Shown here one piece after another: positions 7,507 to 13,226 of a stretch of 13,226 nt of DNA; positions within the stretch are counted from its first letter, which is position 1, and each line of letters opens with the position of its first letter. Location: positions 1 to 13,226 of the forward strand of contig SVMP01000048.1 in NCBI GenBank assembly GCA_015067385.1, given 5' to 3'. The notes beneath the pieces were generated by a model. The model did no database searches. It had not been told where the DNA came from and saw nothing but the letters and a program-made list of their open reading frames with translations. Made by a program: the position numbers and the translations under genes. Origin of the DNA: Oscillospiraceae bacterium. Lineage in GTDB: Bacteria; Bacillota; Clostridia; Oscillospirales; UBA644.

Positions 7507-7564
7507 TTAAAGCACCTTCTTCTATAAAGAATTTTTAAGTTTTTTTATTAAATCAAAGCCTGTT

Positions 7565-8452
7565 TCATTCGGCTGTTGATACATTTAAGTTTTGAACAGC
7601 ATATGAACGTTTTGCTTTTACATAGTCGATATATTCTTCAAAAGAAATACTTTTTTCATAGATATATTGAGCATGACTCATGGAAAGAATACCGTCGGCA
7701 ACACCGACATCTCCAACATATCTATAGCAAAACGGATCAAATTCATAACCGGTTATATCTTTTTTACCTTCAGGGTATCGAAGAATAAAACCATATTTAT
7801 ATATATTTTCGGAAATAAATTTGTATAGATCTGAATTGATCATTTCATCCTTTGTCATCGATGAAGTTTCTGCAATACAAACGGTATAACCTGTTTCAAA
7901 CTCACTGTATCCCGGTTTTGCAACAGTTAAACCTACTCTTGATTCGGCTTCTTCTGCTGTATATCCGGCATTTATCTCGCTTTGAAACATCTGATTATAC
8001 AGAGCTTCTTGATCAGCATAAGTTTTATAACCTGAAATAACTTTACAGGTATAGCCCGCTTGTCTTGCAGCATCGATAAATTCCTGAATTTTTATTGCCG
8101 TAACAGCTTCAAGTTTAACAGCAGGATTTGATTCTGTATCCATAAGAGAAGTTTGATTAAAATCTTCCGGAATAGGATTAGACTTATTGACAAGAAGCAT
8201 ATAATTCGAAGAGAGAATCTTATCGTATGTTTCGATCTCTTTCTTTAAAGCCTGTATCTTTGCTTCAATTTCCGGATCAACAACCGGATCTTTATTTTCA
8301 ATCGTCGGATCATTATTCGGAAGTTCATCAACTATATCCGGACCTGTAAAAACAAACATTGAAGCAAAGAAATAAACAGAAAGAACAAAAGCTATGCAAA
8401 CAACTGAAATCAAACCAATTGTCATCGAATCACTATAGCCTTTTCCGTTCAA
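7565..8452 (-). CDS. Membrane-anchored VanY/M15B-like protein lacking catalytic residues
   Basis: This 295-residue protein has a cytoplasmic N-terminus, one membrane segment (about 10-35), an acidic Pro/Asn/Asp linker with a short coiled coil (about 60-80), and an extracellular D,D-carboxypeptidase-like domain. Domain landmarks are LLVNKSNPIPEDF (86-98), ISGYKTYADQEALYNQ (139-154), PGYSEFETGYTVCI (180-193), YGFILRYPEGKKDITGY (220-236) and DPFCYRYVG (239-247). Active VanY/LdcB enzymes read SEHxxGxAxD and EPWHxRYVG. Here the His, Asp and His zinc ligands are Phe185, Cys192 and Cys242, and the catalytic Glu is Asp239, so it is probably not a zinc peptidase. It may bind peptidoglycan or regulate cell-wall enzymes. 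Start TTG with GAGGTG 7 bases upstream. It has its own promoter, and the oxidoreductase follows. Confidence 0.85.
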   Translation of the reverse strand: MNGKGYSDSMTIGLISVVCIAFVLSVYFFASMFVFTGPDIVDELPNNDPTIENKDPVVDPEIEAKIQALKKEIETYDKILSSNYMLLVNKSNPIPEDFNQTSLMDTESNPAVKLEAVTAIKIQEFIDAARQAGYTCKVISGYKTYADQEALYNQMFQSEINAGYTAEEAESRVGLTVAKPGYSEFETGYTVCIAETSSMTKDEMINSDLYKFISENIYKYGFILRYPEGKKDITGYEFDPFCYRYVGDVGVADGILSMSHAQYIYEKSISFEEYIDYVKAKRSYAVQNLNVSTAE

Positions 8453-8480
8453 TTAATTTCACCTCAATATTTGAAAATTT

Positions 8481-8505
8481 AATATGTTCTATATGAAAAC
8501 ATATT
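8481..8505. promoter_or_regulatory. Operator-like palindrome over the -10 box and start site
   Basis: AATATGTT (8481-8488) and AACATATT (8498-8505) form a perfect 8-bp inverted repeat with a 9-base spacer. It overlaps the -10 box and the predicted transcription start of the VanY-like gene. This geometry suits a dimeric repressor; the regulator is unknown. A weak 5' UTR hairpin is the alternative, less likely because the arm nearest the promoter would hardly be transcribed. Confidence 0.5.
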
Positions 8506-8529
8506 AACACAATAGATTCGTTTTGTCAA
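8501..8529 (-). promoter_or_regulatory. Sigma-A-type promoter of the VanY-like gene
   Basis: On the minus strand, TTGACA (8529-8524) and TAATAT (8506-8501) are separated by exactly 17 bases. Transcription would start near 8494, about 40 bases before the TTG start. A second TTGACA lies about 35 bases further upstream but has no matching -10 box. The promoter implies expression independent of the ABC-exporter operon, which ends at 8583 with no obvious terminator. Confidence 0.82.
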
Positions 8530-8582
8530 TCCCAAAACGGTATTTTCACAATTTTGTCAAATTCTACTTCTTTTTAATATAA

Positions 8583-10439
8583 TTAAACCGCATCACTGCG
8601 TGTAAATTGAGACTGATAAAGCTTCCAATAATGACCTTTTTTCTCAAGCAAAGTTTTATGATCACCGTTTTCAACAATACGTCCGCCATCAATTACAAGA
8701 ATATCATCAGCATCTCTTATTGTAGAAAGACGATGTGCAATAATAAAGCTTGTTTTTCCCTTCATAAGTCTTATCATCGCTTTTTGTATATTCATTTCAG
8801 TTCTTGTATCAATAGAAGAAGTTGCTTCATCGAGAATCAATATTTTCGGATCGGCAAGAACCGCACGAGCAATGGAAAGCAGCTGACGTTGTCCCTGAGA
8901 AAGATTGGAGCCTTGCTCTGAAAGTTGAGTATCATATCCATCGGGCAATCTTCGGATAAAGCTATCTGCATTTGCCATTTTGGCAGCCTCATATATCTCT
9001 TCATCCGTTGCATCAAGTCTTCCGAAGCGAATATTGTCTTTTATCGTTCCGGTAAAAAGAACTGTGTCCTGTAAAACAATACCAATACAGCTTCTGAGTC
9101 CTTTTTTCGGAAGTTCCATTATATTTTCGCCGTCGAGAAGTATTTCGCCGTCATTTATATCATAGAAACGAGTTATAAGATTAACAACGGTCGTTTTACC
9201 TGCACCTGTAGGACCTACCAATGCAATTTTTTGTCCAGCTTTAACATCGATCGAAAAATCTTTAAGGACAAGTTTATCTGCATTATATCCGAAATTTACA
9301 TTTTTGAATACAACATCGCCCTTAACATTTTCTGATTCAAAAGGCTTATTTGAATAGTCATCTGTTTCAGGAATTTGATCCATTACATCAAACACACGTT
9401 CCGCACTCGAAAGAGCTGACTGAATCGTACTGTACTGATTTGCTATTTCGTTTATGGGACGAGTAAACTGTTTTGAATACTGAACAAACGCCTGAATGAC
9501 ACCAATTGAGATCATACCTTTGCTTGCAAGAATACCGCCGGAAATAGCAACGAGAACAAAACCGATATTACCGATAACATTCATAACGGGACCTATAGTA
9601 CCGCCGTATATTTGTGCTTTTATACTGTACTTACGAAGATCTTTGTTTATCTCATCGAATTCGTCAACAACAATATTGGTGCGTGAAAAAGCTTCTACGG
9701 TCTTTTGACCTGTAATCATTTCTTCTATATGTCCGTTTAATTTACCGAGCGCTTCCTGCTGTTTTTTAAAGAGAACACGGCTCTTCTTTATTATAGATCT
9801 TGATACAAAAAGAACAAGAGGAATTACAAGAAGTGCAACTACAGTCATTATGGGGCTATAATAAAGCATCATTACCAAAGCACCGGTAACTGTAATAATA
9901 CTTGATATGATCGAAGTAACGGTTTGAGAAAGAGCGTTTGAGACGTTATCAATATCGTTGGTCAGTCGGCTCATAAGTTCGCCGTGAGTATTCGTATCGA
10001 AGTACTTTACAGGAAGTTTAGACATTTTCGAAAACATATCACTGCGAAGAATACGAACTGTTTTTTGCGAAAGGCCTGCGCCTATCCAGCTTTGTAAAAA
10101 GTTAAAAACGACACCTATCATATAAACGCATCCCATACCTACAAGTGAAGAGATAAGTGCATCAAAATTAACTTCAGGGTTATCTGCTGTTATAGCTATG
10201 CTGTCAATGGCTTCTTTTTGAAAAACAGGGCCGGCAAGCATTGTTATAGCACTTAAAACAACAAGAACAATAAGAGCTAAAAGCATATATTTGCTTGCAC
10301 CGAGATATTTCACGAGTCGAACAAGTGTTTTTTTACTGTCTTTTGGCTTTTCAACATGCATAGGTCCTCTTGGACCGCCGCCCGGACCTCTCATGCCGGG
10401 TCCACCCTGAGGAGCATTCATTTTCTTATTTTCCGACAT
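8583..10439 (-). CDS. ABC exporter half-transporter with consensus ATP site (heterodimer partner B)
   Basis: This 618-residue fused membrane/ATPase protein belongs to the multidrug or lipid exporter type (TM288/LmrD/BmrD-like). A Gly/Pro/Met/Arg-rich tail (about 10-28) precedes six membrane helices (about 50-320) and a C-terminal ATPase. Visible motifs: Walker A GPTGAGKTT (409-417), Q-loop Gln457, signature LSQGQ (513-517), Walker B ILILDEATS with catalytic Glu538, and H-loop His569. Its own Walker site is therefore complete, while its signature is the non-canonical LSQGQ. I start it at the ATG at 10439 because GGGAGG (10453-10448) lies 8 bases upstream; the longer open frame begins with a GTG overlapping that SD. 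It overlaps the upstream ABC gene by 14 bases. Substrate is unknown; drug or toxic-compound export is the usual role of MarR-linked pairs. Confidence 0.92.
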   Translation of the reverse strand: MSENKKMNAPQGGPGMRGPGGGPRGPMHVEKPKDSKKTLVRLVKYLGASKYMLLALIVLVVLSAITMLAGPVFQKEAIDSIAITADNPEVNFDALISSLVGMGCVYMIGVVFNFLQSWIGAGLSQKTVRILRSDMFSKMSKLPVKYFDTNTHGELMSRLTNDIDNVSNALSQTVTSIISSIITVTGALVMMLYYSPIMTVVALLVIPLVLFVSRSIIKKSRVLFKKQQEALGKLNGHIEEMITGQKTVEAFSRTNIVVDEFDEINKDLRKYSIKAQIYGGTIGPVMNVIGNIGFVLVAISGGILASKGMISIGVIQAFVQYSKQFTRPINEIANQYSTIQSALSSAERVFDVMDQIPETDDYSNKPFESENVKGDVVFKNVNFGYNADKLVLKDFSIDVKAGQKIALVGPTGAGKTTVVNLITRFYDINDGEILLDGENIMELPKKGLRSCIGIVLQDTVLFTGTIKDNIRFGRLDATDEEIYEAAKMANADSFIRRLPDGYDTQLSEQGSNLSQGQRQLLSIARAVLADPKILILDEATSSIDTRTEMNIQKAMIRLMKGKTSFIIAHRLSTIRDADDILVIDGGRIVENGDHKTLLEKKGHYWKLYQSQFTRSDAV

Positions 10440-12183
10440 TTTCAACACCTCCCTGACCTACCTGAGAATCGTAGATATCTTTATAAATATCGCTTGTTTT
10501 AAGAAGCTCGTCATGTGTTCCGACGGCAACTATTTCACCTTTATCCAGAACAACGATTCTGTCTGCATACATTACGGAAGATATTCTCTGTGCAATAATA
10601 AGAGAAGTCATTCCTTTCATTTTTGTTTTTAATGCATTTTGAAGACGTGCTTCCGTTCCCATATCGAGCGCAGAAGTTGAGTCATCAAGAATAAGAATCT
10701 TTGGCTTTTTCAAAACAGCTCTTGAAATTGAAAGACGTTGTTTCTGTCCGCCTGAAAGAGTAAGTCCTCTTTGTCCGAGCATCGTATTATAACCTTCGGT
10801 AAACGATGAGATGTACTCATCTGCCTGTGCAGTTTTTGCCGCATCTATAGCATCTTCATCAGTAGCATCAGGATCGCCCCATTTTATATTTTCCATAATG
10901 GTTCCGCTAAAAAGGACTGCTTCCTGAAGTACCATACCTATATGATCACGAAGTTTTTCCTTGTTATATTCTTTAACATTAACACCGTCAACAAGAACTT
11001 CGCCCTCTGTTACATCATAAAAACGAGGGATAAGGTTTACAAGAGAGCTCTTACCTGAACCTGTTGAGCCGAGAAAAGCAATCGTTTCCCCCGAATTGAT
11101 CTTCAAATTAACGTTCTTGATAACAGGTTCGCCCACGGCAAAAGGATATTTGAATGTAACATTTCTGAATTCAATATCACCGCTTTTGACTTCTGCATCA
11201 CTGTCACCGGAAACAACAGAAGCATTAGTTGTCATAACGGCTTTAATTCTTTCATAAGAAGCTTTGCCTCGAGATATTGACATAAACATCATAGACATCA
11301 TCATCATGCTCATGAGAATCTGGCTCATATATGTTACAACAGCCATAACTGCACCAACATCCATGATTTTAGCATCGACCTGAAGAGCACCGACAAAAAT
11401 AACTGCGATCGTAGTACCGTTCATAATAAGCATCATTATAGGAGATATAACGGACATCAATCTGGAAACAGTCAATGTTGTTTTTGAAAGATCATAGTTT
11501 GCAGCTTCAAATTTTTCAGTTTCATAATCTTCTCTCACATAAGCCTTAACGACACGAACACCCGAAAGGTTTTCCTGCATGATACCGTTGAGTTTATCGA
11601 TTTTCTCCTGAACTTTGGAAAAGAACGGATTTGCATTCTTTATGATAAGGAGAACGAGGAGGATCATTATCGGAAGAGTTACAAGCAAAATCAAACCGAA
11701 TCTCAAATTAATCGAAAGCGCCATAACGATACCGCCAAAGCAGAGCATCGGTGTACGTACAAACATACGAAGAGCCATCATAACAAGATTCTGAAGTTGA
11801 GTAACATCGTTTGTGGTTCTTGTTACAAGCGAACCTGTTGTAAATTTATCTGTTTCTGCAAAAGAAAAACTGCTTATTTTTCTGAAAACATCAGCACGAA
11901 GGTCTGCGCCGAAGTTCTGAGATGCTTTAGACGAGAAATATGTACAGCCAATACCGCCGACCATACCAACGAGTGCGCATATGAGCATTTTTATACTTGT
12001 TTTAATGATCAGCCCCATATCTGAAGCGATCTCCCCTGCTTCGTTAACAGCAAGAATACCGTCGTCAACGATTACAGACATAAGCGTAGGCTGTTGCAAG
12101 TCCATAAATACCTCTAAAAGCATCAAGAGCGGTGAAAGTATTACGAACCAAAGATACGGTTTAATATACTTAAACAGATTCAT
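10426..12183 (-). CDS. ABC exporter half-transporter with degenerate ATP site (heterodimer partner A)
   Basis: This 585-residue half-transporter (TM287/LmrC/BmrC-like) has six membrane helices (about 12-310) followed by an ATPase domain. Walker A is GSTGSGKSS (372-380), Q-loop Gln420, signature the canonical LSGGQ (476-480). Walker B ends ILILDDST, with Asp501 where catalytic Glu is expected, and the H-loop His is Gln532 (AQRIS). Its own nucleotide site, completed by the partner's LSQGQ, should bind but barely hydrolyse ATP. The partner's site, completed by this LSGGQ, should be the active one. This asymmetry is established for heterodimeric exporters. The ATG overlaps the MarR stop as ATGA; GGAGG lies 13 bases upstream, long but adequate for a coupled gene. 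A very Met-rich helix lies at about 286-302. Confidence 0.92.
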   Translation of the reverse strand: MNLFKYIKPYLWFVILSPLLMLLEVFMDLQQPTLMSVIVDDGILAVNEAGEIASDMGLIIKTSIKMLICALVGMVGGIGCTYFSSKASQNFGADLRADVFRKISSFSFAETDKFTTGSLVTRTTNDVTQLQNLVMMALRMFVRTPMLCFGGIVMALSINLRFGLILLVTLPIMILLVLLIIKNANPFFSKVQEKIDKLNGIMQENLSGVRVVKAYVREDYETEKFEAANYDLSKTTLTVSRLMSVISPIMMLIMNGTTIAVIFVGALQVDAKIMDVGAVMAVVTYMSQILMSMMMMSMMFMSISRGKASYERIKAVMTTNASVVSGDSDAEVKSGDIEFRNVTFKYPFAVGEPVIKNVNLKINSGETIAFLGSTGSGKSSLVNLIPRFYDVTEGEVLVDGVNVKEYNKEKLRDHIGMVLQEAVLFSGTIMENIKWGDPDATDEDAIDAAKTAQADEYISSFTEGYNTMLGQRGLTLSGGQKQRLSISRAVLKKPKILILDDSTSALDMGTEARLQNALKTKMKGMTSLIIAQRISSVMYADRIVVLDKGEIVAVGTHDELLKTSDIYKDIYDSQVGQGGVENVGK

Positions 12184-12653
12184 ATATCAGTTTTTTCCTC
12201 CGTCATATTTTTATACATTTTTTTCAAAAGAGAACGTATCGTCTCTATTTCATCCTGTGAAAAATTCTTTGCAAGAGTAGCTTCACAAATACAGAAAGTA
12301 TTATGAATACGTGATGTCATCTCTCGTCCGCTTTCTGTTAAGTAAACTCGAAATTGACGTTGATCGTTCTCATCGGGACGTCTCTCTATATAGCCACTTT
12401 CCTCAAGTTTTTGGACAGTAACGCTTATCGTCGGAGCACTGAAATTCATATGTTTGGCAAGATCCGATTGTTTTGCTCCTTCATGATGACTTATCTGCAT
12501 CAGAATTGCGCCAAAAGCTTTCGGAGCGCCAAGTTCATCCAAACGCTCACGAATCATATTATCATGACAATGCCCTACCATATTGATCATCATTCCGAGA
12601 GGCATATCGTCACGAAACTCATGTCTGTGATGCTTCTTTTCAAATTCATCCAA
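12180..12653 (-). CDS. MarR-family transcriptional regulator of the ABC exporter
   Basis: This 157-residue protein has the MarR winged-helix fold: helix-turn-helix about 59-84 (KQSDLAKHMNFSAPTISVTV) and a beta wing about 88-106 (IERRPDENDQRQFRVYLTE), flanked by dimerisation helices. It probably represses itself and the two ABC exporter genes, releasing DNA on binding an exported compound. The start is a TTG with AAGGAG 10 bases upstream; no in-frame ATG lies near. Its TGA overlaps the ABC gene's ATG by four bases. The N-terminal 30 residues are unusually rich in His, Met and Cys (HHRH, then GHCHD), so metal sensing is conceivable but unproven. An 18-bp palindrome sits just downstream of its -10 box. 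Confidence 0.9.
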   Translation of the reverse strand: MDEFEKKHHRHEFRDDMPLGMMINMVGHCHDNMIRERLDELGAPKAFGAILMQISHHEGAKQSDLAKHMNFSAPTISVTVQKLEESGYIERRPDENDQRQFRVYLTESGREMTSRIHNTFCICEATLAKNFSQDEIETIRSLLKKMYKNMTEEKTDI

Positions 12654-12678
12654 GATAAAAATTCTCCTTTCGTTAAAA

Positions 12679-12696
12679 TAGTTAGTTAACTAACTA
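12679..12696. promoter_or_regulatory. Probable MarR operator, 18-bp perfect palindrome
   Basis: TAGTTAGTTAACTAACTA is a perfect 18-bp palindrome, two bases downstream of the -10 box of the marR promoter and covering the likely transcription start. Size, symmetry and position fit a MarR-dimer operator used for autorepression. I saw no second copy elsewhere in the window. Binding by the adjacent regulator is inferred. Confidence 0.8.
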
Positions 12697-12698
12697 AC

Positions 12699-12727
12699 AG
12701 TTTATACTATAATCCTTATTTTGTCAA
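12699..12727 (-). promoter_or_regulatory. Sigma-A-type promoter of the marR-ABC operon
   Basis: On the minus strand, TTGACA (12727-12722) and TAAACT (12704-12699) are 17 bases apart, the -10 matching consensus at four of six positions. The predicted start, near 12692, falls inside the palindrome at 12679-12696, so a bound regulator would block initiation. The three downstream genes are overlapping or coupled and form one operon. Confidence 0.72.
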
Positions 12728-12777
12728 GACCATATCCATGCTGACACAAACAATTCAAAAAAATAGGTATACACAAA

Positions 12778-12810
12778 TACACCCCAAAAGCATATAACTT
12801 CTGGGGTGCA
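12778..12810 (-). terminator. Hairpin at the end of the CofE-like gene
   Basis: Read on the minus strand, TGCACCCCAGAAG (12810-12798) pairs with CTTTTGGGGTGTA (12790-12778) over 13 bp, with two G-U pairs and a 7-base loop. These wobbles would be A-C mismatches on the other strand, which supports minus orientation. The bases that follow are only weakly T-rich (TTTGTG), so termination may be incomplete. It separates the ligase gene from the marR promoter. Confidence 0.6.
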
Positions 12811-12844
12811 ATTTATTGAAAGTTTAATTCAAATACTATTCTGA

Positions 12845-13226
12845 TCAGTTGGTATAGTTATCGAAGTAACCCTGAATAAATACAATGGGAGTTCCCTTAT
12901 CACCGCTACCGGAAGTAAGGTCACAAAGAGAACCAATAAGGTCGGTAAGACGTCTGGGGGTTGTACCCTGAGATTCCATAGAACCTACAAGGTTATCGTT
13001 TTTATTCTTGATATATTCGCTGATCGCATTTTTAAGAGCCTCGCCCTTAAGATCTGCAAAATTATTATCTGCGAGATATTTGAGTTTGATCTCGTTGGGA
13101 GTACCGTTAAGACCTGCGGTATAAGCGGGAGAAACAACGGGGTCTGCGAGTTCCCAGATCTTTCCTACGGGATCTTTGAAAGCACCGTCGCCATATACCA
13201 TAACTTCAACGCATTTTCCTGTTGCT
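12845..13226 (-). CDS. CofE-like (coenzyme F420-0:L-glutamate ligase family) protein, C-terminal part
   Basis: The frame is open from the right edge of the window to a TGA at 12845, giving about 126 C-terminal residues. The internal ATG at 13201 is not the start, since coding sequence (ATGKCVEV) continues beyond it. MVYGDGAFKDPVGKIWELAD, GTPNEIKLKYLADN, TTPRRLTDLIGSLCDLTSG and KGTPIVFIQGYFDN resemble the C-terminus of proteins in Clostridia annotated as coenzyme F420-0:L-glutamate ligase, recalled from family knowledge. F420 gamma-glutamyl ligases add glutamate to F420-0 using GTP. Most Clostridia lack the F420 pathway, so the real substrate here is doubtful and may be another acid accepting an amino acid. 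The N-terminal half, needed to judge activity, is outside the window. Confidence 0.7.
   Translation of the reverse strand, partial: ATGKCVEVMVYGDGAFKDPVGKIWELADPVVSPAYTAGLNGTPNEIKLKYLADNNFADLKGEALKNAISEYIKNKNDNLVGSMESQGTTPRRLTDLIGSLCDLTSGSGDKGTPIVFIQGYFDNYTN

Noticed and set aside
7507..7564. Promoter or terminator between the VanY-like and oxidoreductase genes
   Set aside because: A 4-bp AGCC/GGCT stem and poorly spaced TTGATT and TATAGA elements are too weak, so co-transcription is more likely.
8530..8582. Possible terminator after the ABC operon
   Set aside because: Only a 5-bp CAAAA/TTTTG match without a GC stem or proper T-run is present; this is not enough to call.
12354..12689. Plus-strand frame of 111 codons opposite marR
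   Set aside because: It is antisense to a clear MarR gene and runs through its SD and start region, with no support of its own.

Overview
The window is AT-rich, densely packed bacterial DNA. It looks like the chromosome of an anaerobic, low-GC Firmicute of the class Clostridia, possibly a gut Oscillospirales-type organism. The basis is the gene content (Na+-decarboxylase beta/small-subunit pair, MarR plus heterodimeric ABC exporter, VanY-like wall protein, a CofE-type ligase of the kind seen in Clostridia), frequent TTG starts behind strong Shine-Dalgarno (SD) sequences, and TTGACA-N17 promoters. This placement is inference from family resemblance; no rRNA or other marker gene is present. I see no mobile element, CRISPR array, tRNA or rRNA, and no gene-free stretch exceeds 300 bases. 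The largest gaps are 12654-12844, 1973-2121 and 8453-8582, and all hold regulatory sequence.

Plus strand, 1-4487. The 3' end of a glycogen/alpha-glucan phosphorylase overlaps a neopullulanase-like GH13 enzyme, forming an alpha-glucan breakdown pair closed by a hairpin (1976-2009). A good promoter (2059-2087) then drives an orphan sodium-pump decarboxylase beta subunit and a 46-residue OadG-like partner. A YdcZ/DUF606 small transporter follows, whose SD lies in one arm of a long inverted repeat, and then a NudF-type ADP-ribose pyrophosphatase.

Minus strand, 13226-4467. A CofE-like ligase (its 5' end is outside the window) ends at 12845. Next is a MarR regulator with an 18-bp perfect palindrome beside its own -10 box. 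It is translationally coupled to two ABC half-transporters forming a heterodimeric multidrug-type exporter with one degenerate and one consensus ATP site. Then, from its own promoter with an operator-like palindrome, comes a membrane-anchored VanY/M15-like protein that has lost all of its expected zinc ligands. It is followed by a Gfo/Idh/MocA oxidoreductase, a strong terminator, and a large lipoprotein built of three diverged copies of one module. The lipoprotein gene converges on, and overlaps, the Nudix gene.

Most genes are ordinary. The most unusual items are the predicted pseudo-peptidase with paired Cys at former metal-ligand positions, the three-module lipoprotein whose ATG abuts a terminator U-tract, the orphan OadB/OadG pair, and two promoter palindromes. 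I found no convincing evidence of a new multi-gene system.
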